Of a stretch of DNA of 64,000 nucleotides, positions 9,241 through 18,200 are shown one piece after another (within the stretch, counting starts at the first letter, position 1; each line of letters opens with the position of its first letter). A program made the translations under genes and the position numbers. This DNA is from Acidothermus sp. (GTDB taxonomy: Bacteria; Actinomycetota; Actinomycetes; Acidothermales; Acidothermaceae). The stretch is taken from the NCBI GenBank assembly GCA_023512015.1, contig JAIMAI010000001.1, positions 62,001 to 126,000 of the forward strand, written 5' to 3'. The notes beneath the pieces were generated by a model. That model ran no database searches. It worked only from the letters and a program-made list of their open reading frames with translations, and was not told where the DNA came from.

Positions 9241-10656
9241 CTACGCCACGTGCTCCGTTTTATAGCGAGAGGCGAAACGTTCGATGGCCGTTCGACACGT
9301 CCCACATCCCGTCCCCGCGCCGGTGCGTCGACAGGCCTCTTCCCAGTCACTCGTTTCGTCCAGCGCGGCACGGAAGCCGGCGACGCTCACCGAGCGGCAG
9401 ACACAGAGCAGGTCGGTCTCGGTTGGCAACAACCCGCGGTGCTCGACATCCTGGTAGCGGAACAGAACACCTCGCAGGAAAAGGGGCGTCCAGGGACGAC
9501 GGAGGGCGAGGGCAAGTCGGCCGGCCTCCGAGGTATCTCCGACCAGGAGAGCACCGACGAGTCGGTTGTTCTCCACTGCGAGACGCTTGTATGTGGACCT
9601 CGCCGCGTCGTGAAGGGTCACAGGTGTTCCGGCCAAGGGCTGCCCGAGCACCGCCAGATCGAGGGAGCCGGTGTGGATGCGGATGGTGCGCAGGAACGGG
9701 GATCGCTCGAACGGGGCGCCGAGCAGAGCGGAAGCCAATAGATCAGCGTGTTCCCATGCGGCAAGCGCCTCACCTTTCCCGAGTGCAGCGGCGCAATCAC
9801 CGATGGCGAAAATGTCCGGATCGTCGACCACCGACAGCTCGGAGGTCACCGCGATTCCGTCTTCGGCTATCGACAAACCCGCACGAGCAGCCAAGCGCAC
9901 CCTAGGTCTGGCGCCGCAGGCCACGACGACCATGTCGGCGACCACGAGCCCGCCATCGGCGCAGACGAGCCGCACACCCGCCGAGCCCTCGACGATGCTT
10001 CGCGCCGGAGCTCCACAACGCACGCGCACTCCGAGCTTTTCGAGATTGGTGTGGATGAGGTTCGCAGCGGTCCGGTCCACGACGCCGTCCAATAAGTAGG
10101 CATCGCTGTGTACCAGCTCGACCTCTCGGCCGCGCAAGGCAATGCCTGTCGCCAAGGCAATTCCGGTCGCGCCGCCCCCCAGGACGGCGACCGTGCGCGC
10201 GTGGTGCAGAGCCGCCGTGAGACGCCGGACGTCCTCTGCCGTCCGAACGGTGAAGACTCGGCATCGGCGGGCCAGCAGGCGCCGTATACCGCTGACCATC
10301 GGCACCGTCGAGGCGGCACCGAGAGCCAAGACGAGGACGTCGTACCGCACGTCATTCCCATCAGCGAGTACGACGCGATGCGATTTCCGGTCGATCGCAA
10401 TAACCGCTGTCCCGGTGCGGAGATTTATACCGTTGCGTCGATACCACGAGGCTGCATGGAAACGAAGACGCGCAGCAGGACGGGACGAACCGAGAGCTGA
10501 CGGTAGCAGGGCACGATTGTAGGGCAAACATGGCTCGTCGCCGAGAATCGTCACGGCGTATCGACTATGACCTGCGAGCCGCTCCGCAAGACGCACTGCC
10601 GCGACGCCTGCCCCTACGACGACGACGTGGACGCTACGCAATCGGGGACCGGTCAC
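9241..10656 (-). CDS. FAD-dependent oxidoreductase with C-terminal [2Fe-2S] domain, probable electron donor to NasA
   Basis: 471 residues resembling the first half of NirB: an FAD motif at the N-terminus (VHVVVVGAGVAAVRLAERL), an NAD motif near residue 150 (VAVLGGGATGIALATG), an FAD motif DIFAIGDCA, and a C-terminal BFD-like [2Fe-2S] domain (LCVCRSVS and TGAGTGCGTCR). It lacks the siroheme half, so it cannot reduce nitrite itself. The GTG start overlaps the nasA stop by 4 bases, so the two are co-translated. In several actinobacteria and cyanobacteria such a subunit passes electrons from NAD(P)H to assimilatory nitrate reductase. Role in nitrate reduction is inferred from this coupling. Confidence 0.85.
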   Translation of the reverse strand: MTGPRLRSVHVVVVGAGVAAVRLAERLAGHSRYAVTILGDEPCLPYNRALLPSALGSSRPAARLRFHAASWYRRNGINLRTGTAVIAIDRKSHRVVLADGNDVRYDVLVLALGAASTVPMVSGIRRLLARRCRVFTVRTAEDVRRLTAALHHARTVAVLGGGATGIALATGIALRGREVELVHSDAYLLDGVVDRTAANLIHTNLEKLGVRVRCGAPARSIVEGSAGVRLVCADGGLVVADMVVVACGARPRVRLAARAGLSIAEDGIAVTSELSVVDDPDIFAIGDCAAALGKGEALAAWEHADLLASALLGAPFERSPFLRTIRIHTGSLDLAVLGQPLAGTPVTLHDAARSTYKRLAVENNRLVGALLVGDTSEAGRLALALRRPWTPLFLRGVLFRYQDVEHRGLLPTETDLLCVCRSVSVAGFRAALDETSDWEEACRRTGAGTGCGTCRTAIERFASRYKTEHVA

Positions 10657-12839
10657 GGCGACATCCTCGCCGCAGCTTCGACCGTCGCCGCAGAAAGTTT
10701 GAACGCCGGAATACCGGATTCCGGATCCGTGACGGCGCGGGTCGCGTTGTTGGCGCGCTCGGCTCCTCCCCAGTGAAATGGTACGAAGAGGGTTCCCTCC
10801 GCGACTTTCGTCGTCACACGGGCAGTCGTGACGAACGAGCCACGGCGGGTCCGCACCCGCACCGTATCACCATCGGTCACGCCGTACCATTGCGCCGTTG
10901 CGGGATGGATTTCCACGTAGGAAGTAGGAACCGCACGTCTCAGCGGATCGATGCGGCGGGTCTGTGCCCCGCTCTGATAGTGTTCCAGCAACCGACCCGT
11001 CGTCAGGCACAGCGGGAACTCGACGTCCGGCGCCTCATCGGCCGACGAGGATGGCACCACATGGAATCGAGCCCGACCATCCGGTGTGGGGAAACAATCG
11101 AGGAAGAGCCGTGGCGTCCCAGGGTGATCAGCCGAAGGACAAGGCCAGAAAACACCGTCTTCGGTGACGATTCGTTCATAGTCGATTCCGGCGTAATCGG
11201 CGACGGCACCGGAACTCGCGCGGCGCAATTCCGCAAAGACCGCCGCTGGGTCGGAGGGAAATGCAGAGCGGCACTCAAGTGCAGTCGCCAACATGGCGAG
11301 CACTTCCAGGTCGCTGCGCACCCCCGGTGGAGGGTCCAGCGCCTTCCGCCGCACGACGACCCTTCCCTCGAGATTCGTCATCGTTCCCGTTTCTTCGGCC
11401 CATTGCGTGACCGGGAAGACGACGTCCGCGAGAGCAGCCGTCTCCGACAAGACGAAGTCCGCTACCGCCAGAAAATCGAGGGATCGAAGACGATTCTCGA
11501 CCCGGGTAGCCTCCGGGGCGGAGACGGCTGGGTTGCAGCCGAAGACGAGTAGGCCTCGGACGCCGTCCTCTGTCCCCGCTTTCGTCAAAATCTCGGTCGC
11601 GGGTACGCCGGGACCGGGAATCTGCTCGGGATCGACGCCCCATACCCGGGCAACGTGTTCACGGTCGCACGGATCCGTGATGCTGCGATAACCGGGTAGC
11701 TGATCCGCCTTCTGGCCGTGCTCACGACCCCCTTGGCCGTTTCCTTGTCCGGTCACCGATCCGTAGCCGCACCACGGTCGGCCGACTCTGCCGAGAGCCA
11801 GCATGAGATTGATGTAGGCCAACACCGCATGGGTGCCCGTGACGTGTTGTTCCACACCGCGGCCGGTCAGTAGGATCGTCGTTTGGGCCCGACGCAATTC
11901 TTCGACGACGGCACGCAGCTGGACGATGCTGACACCGGTCAGCGCTTCCACCCGCTCGGGCCAGAATCCCATCGCATGTGCTCGAACTTCGTCGAAACCA
12001 CGGGTGCGAGCGGCCACGAACGCCTCATCGACCAGCCCGGCATCGATGACCAGCCGAAGAAGCCCTTGGGCCAAGGCGATATCGGCGCCGGGCGTGGACT
12101 GGACGAAGATGTCTGCGAGCTCGGCCGTCGCGCTGCGACGGGGATCGATGACGACGAGACGCCCGCCGGCCGCTCGCATCCGCTCGATGTGACCGAGCAA
12201 GACCGGCATCGTCTCTGCGGTGTTGACTCCCACCAAGATAAGGAGATCTGTTCGTTCGATGTCGGAAAGCGGAAAAGGCAATCCCCGGTCGACACCGAAA
12301 GCCCGACGGGTCGCCGTCGCCGCCGCCGCCATACAGAACCTGCCGTTGTAATCGATCATTCGCGTACGGAGCGCGACCCGGGCGAATTTGCCGAGCAGGT
12401 AAGCCTTTTCGTTGGTCAGTCCGCCCCCTCCGAGCACGCCGATCGAATCGGGGCCGTAGCGTTCCTGCAACGCCGTAAGAGCCGTCACCGTGCGGTCGAT
12501 GGCTTCTTCCCAGGAGGTCGCAACGAGGTCCTCCGACCGGGAACGACGGACCAATGGAACGGTGAGCCGCTCCGGGCTGCTCAACAGCTCGGCACACGTC
12601 CAGCCTTTGCGACACAGATTGCCTCGGTTCGTCGGGAAATCACGCGGCGTCACCGTGACCATCGCTTGACCCTGTTCGGCACGGCGTACCTGCAGCGTCA
12701 TCCCGCACTGCAGGGCGCAGTACGGACAGTGCGTGCCGACGAGGCTGAGGTCCTCGACATCCACCATGGCATCGACGAAACCAGCACTGCGTTCCGGGTC
12801 CGTAAAACTCGTGTTTCGCCGACGCAACGCCTCCCTCAC
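10653..12839 (-). CDS. nasA: assimilatory nitrate reductase catalytic subunit (molybdopterin, 4Fe-4S)
   Basis: 728 residues of the molybdopterin oxidoreductase family. An N-terminal [4Fe-4S] site is clear (CPYCALQCG, with the fourth cysteine in GNLCRKGW). The molybdopterin domains follow (GGGGLTNEKAYLLGKFARVAL, LILVGVNTAETMPV, VTGQGNGQGGREHGQKADQL), ending in a dinucleotide-binding domain (PLCLTTGRLLEHYQSGAQTRR). No signal peptide, so it is cytoplasmic and assimilatory. It reduces nitrate to nitrite, the substrate for NirBD. The start is uncertain: GTG at 12839 is used; ATG at 12767 is closer to the family N-terminus but has no better ribosome-binding site. It is divergent from narK. Confidence 0.94.
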   Translation of the reverse strand: MREALRRRNTSFTDPERSAGFVDAMVDVEDLSLVGTHCPYCALQCGMTLQVRRAEQGQAMVTVTPRDFPTNRGNLCRKGWTCAELLSSPERLTVPLVRRSRSEDLVATSWEEAIDRTVTALTALQERYGPDSIGVLGGGGLTNEKAYLLGKFARVALRTRMIDYNGRFCMAAAATATRRAFGVDRGLPFPLSDIERTDLLILVGVNTAETMPVLLGHIERMRAAGGRLVVIDPRRSATAELADIFVQSTPGADIALAQGLLRLVIDAGLVDEAFVAARTRGFDEVRAHAMGFWPERVEALTGVSIVQLRAVVEELRRAQTTILLTGRGVEQHVTGTHAVLAYINLMLALGRVGRPWCGYGSVTGQGNGQGGREHGQKADQLPGYRSITDPCDREHVARVWGVDPEQIPGPGVPATEILTKAGTEDGVRGLLVFGCNPAVSAPEATRVENRLRSLDFLAVADFVLSETAALADVVFPVTQWAEETGTMTNLEGRVVVRRKALDPPPGVRSDLEVLAMLATALECRSAFPSDPAAVFAELRRASSGAVADYAGIDYERIVTEDGVFWPCPSADHPGTPRLFLDCFPTPDGRARFHVVPSSSADEAPDVEFPLCLTTGRLLEHYQSGAQTRRIDPLRRAVPTSYVEIHPATAQWYGVTDGDTVRVRTRRGSFVTTARVTTKVAEGTLFVPFHWGGAERANNATRAVTDPESGIPAFKLSAATVEAAARMSP

Positions 12840-12863
12840 GGCTCCGCAGGCGGGCTCGTGAGG

Positions 12864-12875
12864 CGAATGTTACGG
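12864..12875. promoter_or_regulatory. shared nitrogen-gene motif in the nasA/narK divergent promoter region
   Basis: CGAATGTTACGG, identical to the copy upstream of nirB, lies 24 bases before the nasA GTG and about 110 bases before the narK ATG. A GAAAC word, the other half-site type of GlnR boxes, follows at 12892-12896, but the spacing is one base off the usual 11-base phase. It probably controls both directions in response to nitrogen status. Confidence 0.5.
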
Positions 12876-12986
12876 GGGCGGGAGGGCCGACGAAACGCAT
12901 GAGCAAAGTGCCCCCGACATCCTGGACCCCGCCCCGCAGAGACCGGGAGAAGGACAGACGAACTGCACCCCAGGAAGAGGAAATCC

Positions 12987-14333
12987 ATGACGGGCACCCT
13001 GAGCCAAATCGAGGAAGCCAGGAAAGGCCGGGTAAAGACCTCTACCGAGGAGCGCAGCCGCCCGATCGGCGTGCTGATCGGTACGACGCTTGGCTTTTTC
13101 GCCGGATTCGCGGGAGTCAACGTCTTCGGCCCGCTCGTGCCCCACTTCGCCGACCAATTCCAACTCTCGTCCGTCGCGGCCGCAACCCTAGCCGCTATCC
13201 CCAGCCTCTCCGGGGCGTTGCTGCGCATTCCGTGCGGAGCGTTCGCGGAAATGTTCGGACCGCGAAGGGTGATCCTGTCCTTGCTCCTGACCACCGCAGT
13301 CGGAGTGGCAGGCCTGCTCGCACTGCTCGCTCTTCAACCGGCTCGGCCGCTGCCGAATGCCTTTCCGCTGTTGCTTCTCCTCGGGATCGTGGTGGGATCG
13401 GGCATCGCGGTCTTCTCGGCCGCCGCAGGTCAGGTGTCGGCGTGGTCCCCACCGGATCAGCGCGGTCGGATGCTCGCCATTTTCGCCGGTCTGGGCAATA
13501 CCGCTCCAGCGGTCTCGGCCTTACTGCTCCCCCTGGCAGCAAGTGCCGTCGGCCTCGTCGGCGGTTATGCGCTGTGGCTCGCGGCTCTCGGGATTCTCAC
13601 CGCGTGTTACGCCGCCCTCGCCCCCGACGCCCCGCGTCACCCCGCCGGTCGACCGTGGACGGCGCGGGCGACGCTGATCGCGGCAGCGCGCCGTTTCGAG
13701 GTGTGGGGCTTGACCGCAGGATATTTCGTCAGTTTCGGGGGCTATCTCGGGCTCGTCGCGTGGCTGCCGTCCTACTGGCACCACACCTACGGGTTTTCGC
13801 TGAGAGAAGCGGGCGTGCTCACCGCCGTCTTCTCTCTCACCGCAGCCGGCGCACGGGCAATCGGAGGTGCCGCCACCGCTCGGGTACCGGTTCGGCTGGT
13901 CGTCGTCTCGACGTACGGCGTCTTGGCAGCCGCCGTCGTCGTCCTCGCACGGACCACGACCGTGTCGACCACCGTCGGCTCCTTGCTCGTCGTCGCAGCC
14001 GCGATGGGAGTGGGATCGGCGACCGTCTTCCGGATTCTCGCAGAACGGCTGCCTCACATGGTGGCCGCCGCGAGCGGCGTGGTGAGCGGACTCGGCGCCC
14101 TCGGAGGCTTCGTCCTGCCGCCGCTCATGGCCGAAATCGCCGACCTCAACAGAGCCGAATACGCGCCGGGCTTCCTTCCGGTGGCCGGCTTGGCGCTGCT
14201 CGTCCTCCCGGCCGTGCTGCTAGCCGCAGGTGGGCGACGACGCGGTCACTGCGTCGAGGCGGATTCCTCTCCGGCGAGCTCCCGCCACAGCGCCGCGCGC
14301 GCCGCGCGCCGTTCGGCTTGTGTCGGCTCGTGA
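12987..14333 (+). CDS. narK: nitrate/nitrite transporter, major facilitator superfamily (NarK type)
   Basis: 448 residues with about 12 hydrophobic membrane segments. The first follows a charged 27-residue N-terminus (GVLIGTTLGFFAGFAGVNVFG). The family pattern is visible in IPSLSGALLRIPCGAFAEMFG (NarK motif RIPxG) and in SFGGYLGLVAWLPSYW. It imports nitrate, or exchanges it for nitrite, across the cytoplasmic membrane for the adjacent NasA/NirBD. A strong ribosome-binding site (AGGAAGAGGAAATCC) precedes the ATG. The last roughly 29 codons overlap the convergent NYN gene by 88 bases, and the product ends in a basic, low-complexity tail. Confidence 0.93.
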   Translation: MTGTLSQIEEARKGRVKTSTEERSRPIGVLIGTTLGFFAGFAGVNVFGPLVPHFADQFQLSSVAAATLAAIPSLSGALLRIPCGAFAEMFGPRRVILSLLLTTAVGVAGLLALLALQPARPLPNAFPLLLLLGIVVGSGIAVFSAAAGQVSAWSPPDQRGRMLAIFAGLGNTAPAVSALLLPLAASAVGLVGGYALWLAALGILTACYAALAPDAPRHPAGRPWTARATLIAAARRFEVWGLTAGYFVSFGGYLGLVAWLPSYWHHTYGFSLREAGVLTAVFSLTAAGARAIGGAATARVPVRLVVVSTYGVLAAAVVVLARTTTVSTTVGSLLVVAAAMGVGSATVFRILAERLPHMVAAASGVVSGLGALGGFVLPPLMAEIADLNRAEYAPGFLPVAGLALLVLPAVLLAAGGRRRGHCVEADSSPASSRHSAARAARRSACVGS

Positions 14334-15235
14334 CCGAGGCGGCCCTCCAACAATTGCAGAAGGGAGACGTCGATGTGCCGGGGTAGTACGGGCCGGACGT
14401 CGAGGAGATCCTCCAGGTCGATCGGGGAATCCGGGGCGAGGAGTCGGCGGGCGAAATCACGCCCGGCACGAACCGCGATTTCCTCCCAGTTGGTGAGGCC
14501 TCGCCGTGCCCTGCGCAGGTCTCCGCGCCGGACCCCGCGGTGCATCTCCGGCCGTTCGGAGCGCCGATCCGGTTCTCGGACGACGAACTCCACCGGCGGT
14601 AATTCGATCGCGTCGGCGAGCAATGCCCACGGGAGGGTGACGGTCAGATCGGCGGCCTCCCGGACGGCGGCGACGTCCTCGTCTTCGGCGTCCCACGCCG
14701 GCTGCGCCACGATCACGCGCTTTCCCAATTGGCGCACATCGGTCACGGCAATAGCCAATTCGACATTTCCGGCGACGAGCACGATGGTGTCGATATCGGG
14801 ATCGCGGCAGAGCGCCAACATCTCGCGGTAGATCAGTAATTCGACTCCCCGTCGGCGCCGCCCTCCCAGACGGCCGAGCCGCAATTCGACGCCTTCCAGG
14901 GCACTGATGCGCTCCAGCTCCGGCGTCGGTTTGCCGTCGGGGGAGGCGTCGAACCAGATGACCGTCGCCAGTTCTCCCGCGCCGAAGCTCTCGACACGGT
15001 CGGCGACGGCGGTGAGCAGCATGTCGTAGTCGACGCGGATCGTGGACCGCCCGTACCTGCCCGCAGCTCTCCACGCACATTCGCCGAGGAGGTATCCGCC
15101 ATCGACCAGCAACCCGTAGGACAACGCTTCTCCAAACACCGACCAGGGACCCCGAAATGTGGACGGCGGGCTCCCGGTGAGCATCTCGGGGGTCCAATGC
15201 GTTGGGAGCCCGCCGGGTCCGGAACGCGGACCCAC
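14246..15235 (-). CDS. NYN-domain (PIN-like) protein with substituted active-site aspartates
   Basis: 329 residues. The N-terminal half is an NYN ribonuclease-like domain: LLVDGGYLLGE holds the first acidic residue, ATVIWFDASPDGKPT follows, and the core continues through RRRGVELLIYREM and IVLVAGNVELAIAV. In related proteins the last two segments usually read GVD...LDM and AGDxD. Here D is replaced by E, E, N and E, so RNA cleavage may be altered or lost. The C-terminal about 110 residues are basic and unique (RRGDLRRARRGLTNWEEI). A TTA leucine codon, rare in high-GC actinobacteria, occurs in the core. GTG at 15235 has a close AGGAG; ATG at 15184 is the alternative. The 3' end overlaps narK. 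Confidence 0.75.
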   Translation of the reverse strand: MGPRSGPGGLPTHWTPEMLTGSPPSTFRGPWSVFGEALSYGLLVDGGYLLGECAWRAAGRYGRSTIRVDYDMLLTAVADRVESFGAGELATVIWFDASPDGKPTPELERISALEGVELRLGRLGGRRRRGVELLIYREMLALCRDPDIDTIVLVAGNVELAIAVTDVRQLGKRVIVAQPAWDAEDEDVAAVREAADLTVTLPWALLADAIELPPVEFVVREPDRRSERPEMHRGVRRGDLRRARRGLTNWEEIAVRAGRDFARRLLAPDSPIDLEDLLDVRPVLPRHIDVSLLQLLEGRLGHEPTQAERRAARAALWRELAGEESASTQ

Positions 15236-15294
15236 GTGCTCCTAGTGTGCCACAGTCTAAGCAGCCCTCCGCGTCCCGCGCACTCCCGGTGCGA

Positions 15295-18200
15295 CTATCC
15301 GATCAGAGCATCTAGTTCGCGTAGTGCCACCGTGATCGCAGCGAGATCCGCGGGGCCGCGGGCGGCGTCTCGGACGGTGGAGGCAGCACGTTCGATGCGG
15401 GCGTGCTGTTGCGCCGTCCACGCCGACCAGCCGGCCTCGGGCGAAGGGTCGTCCCCCTCCAGGAGGGCGGCGGTGAGCTTCGCGTGGACGGCGATCAGGT
15501 CGTCACGTGCCGCCGAACGTGCGAGGGTCTGCCAGCGATTTCCGCCGGGGAGAGCAGCAATGGCATCCCGCAGCGCCCACAAATCAAGCCGGTCGGCCAC
15601 CCAGAAATACGCCTGGGCGACCAGCTCGACCGGCCGTTGCGTCTGCCCGGACAGTTCGACGATGGCGAGGGCGGGGACGGCCTGATCGAAGGCGGCCATG
15701 GCCTCGGCGAGCTCGGTCGGCACGCCGTCGGCCGTCAACGATGCGACCGAGCTCTGCCGTGCGGTCGCCGCCGTTCCCCGCAGAAGCGTCGGCAGGGTCA
15801 CAGCGACCGTGCCCGCATCGGCAAGAGCGTTTACCACCTCACCGACCTCCACGCCGCGCACCCGACTGCGCAACACCCAGCGGACCGCGCGTTCCAGCCC
15901 CTGACGAAGACCGACGAAAAGCCGGAGCTGCACCGCACTCGGCACGACGCGGTCGAGGTCTTCGACGCGCCGCCAGAGATCGTCCACACCGAAGATTTGT
16001 CGGACGGCGATATGCGCGCGGACGACGTCGCCGACCGTCGCCCCGGTCTCCTCCAGCATCCGATGGACGAAACTCACGCCGGAAAGGTTGACCACGCGAT
16101 TCGCGAGGCACGTCGCGACGATTTCCCGCCGCAGCGGATGTACCTCCATGTCCGCGCGGTATCTCTCCCGCAAAACGGTCGGGAAATAGCTTGCGAGAAT
16201 ATCCGTCGCGAACGGTTCATCCGGAAGCGTTGAGTCCACGAGGGCATGGGTGAGGAAAATCTTCGAGTAGGCGAGGAGTACCGCCAGTTCCGGGCGGACG
16301 AGCCCGATTCCCGCTGCGGCGCGTCGCTCGATCTCCGCAGCGTCGGGTAGGTATTCCAACGCGCGATCCAGCAGCCCGGACTTTTCCACGCTTTCCATGA
16401 AGAACGCGTGGGCCGGGAGGGTTTCCGCTGAGCGGGCCTCCGAACAGGAGAGGGCCAGGTTCTGCTCGTAGTTGTCCCGCAGCACGAGGGACGCCACGTC
16501 GTCACGCGCCGCAGCCAGTAATTCCGCGCGTTCGGCGTCGGACAAGCGTCCCGAACGGCGAGCTACTTCGAGGAGAATCTTGATGTTCACTTCGTGGTCG
16601 GAGGTGTCCACTCCCGCCGAGTTGTCGATGGCGTCGGTGTTGATGCGGCCCCCGCGGAGCGCGTATTCGATCCGGGCGCGCTGGGTGAAACCCAGGTTTC
16701 CTCCCTCGGCCACCACCCGACACCGAAGCTCCGTAGCATCGACTCGCACGGCGTCGTTCACCCGATCACCGACATCGGCGTGTGTCTCGTTGGAAGCTTT
16801 CACGTACGTGCCGATCCCGCCGTTCCACAACAGGTCGACCGGCGCGCACAGGATGGCCTGGATGAGGTCGGACGGCGTGCGCTCGCCGGGTTCGATGCCG
16901 AGCACCGCAGCGGCTTCGGGGGAGACCGGGATCGATTTCGCCGTCCGCGGCCACACTCCTCCGCCGGCGGAGATGAGGTGCGGATCGTAATCGGCCCAGC
17001 TGCTGCGCGGCAGTTCGAAGAGACGCCGCCGTTCGGCGTACGACCGACGCGGGTCCGGGTCGGGGTCGAGGAAGATGTGGCGGTGGTCGAAGGCGGCCAC
17101 GAGACGGAGACGGTCGGAAAGCAGCATCCCGTTACCGAAAACGTCGCCGGACATGTCGCCGATCCCGACGCAGGTTATCTCGGCGCTCTCCACATCCACT
17201 CCGAGTTCGCGGAAATGCCGCTTGACGGATTCCCACGCACCTCGCGCGGTGATACCCATCGCCTTGTGGTCGTAACCGACCGATCCCCCCGACGCGAAAG
17301 CATCACCAAGCCAGAACTGGTACTCCGCCGCAATCCGGTTGGCGATGTCGGAGAATGTCGCCGTCCCTTTATCCGCTGCCACCACTAAGTACGCGTCGTC
17401 GCCGTCGTAACGGATGGTCCGTGCGGGGGGAAGGACCGTGCCGGTGTCGAGATCGAGGTTGTCGGTCAGGTCGAGCATGCCTCGGATGAGCGTGCCGTAA
17501 CAGGAGACGATCTCCACCGTCGCTGCATCGGGGTCCCGCGGCAAGGGACGTTTGACGACGAATCCTCCTTTGGCGCCCACGGGTACGATCACGGCGTTCT
17601 TGACGGTCTGTGTCTTGGCGAGTCCGAGAATCTCGGCACGGAAATCCTCTCGACGGTCGGAGTACCGAATGCCACCTCGCGCCACCGGACCGAAACGAAT
17701 ATGGATGCCCTCCATGGCGGGCGAGTACACGAAGATCTCGTACTTGGGGCGGGGGCGAGGCAAGAGGTCCAGTTGGTCCCCCGCGAACTTGAACGCCAGG
17801 TACGGTTTCGGTCGGTCGTCGCGGAGCTGCCAATGGTTGGTGCGGAGGGTCGCTTGGATGGCGGCGAGAAACGCCCGCAGGATGCGGTCGTCGTCCAGGC
17901 TCGTCACCTCGTCCAATTCGCGCCGCACCAGGTGCAGGACGGTGTCTTGGCTTCGTGCGCGGTCTGCCTCGTCGGGGTCGAACCGCTTCTCGAAGAAGGC
18001 CACGAGTGACGCAGCGGCGCGAGGGTTACGACACAGAGCCGCTTCGACGTAATCCTGGCTGAAGCGAAAGCCGGTTTGCCGCAGGTACTTCGAGTAGGCG
18101 CGCAGGATCACGACCTGACGCCAGGAGAGTCCGGCGCGCAGCACCAAAGCCTGGAAGCCGTCGACTTCGCAATCCCCCCGCCACATGGCGGCGAACGCAT

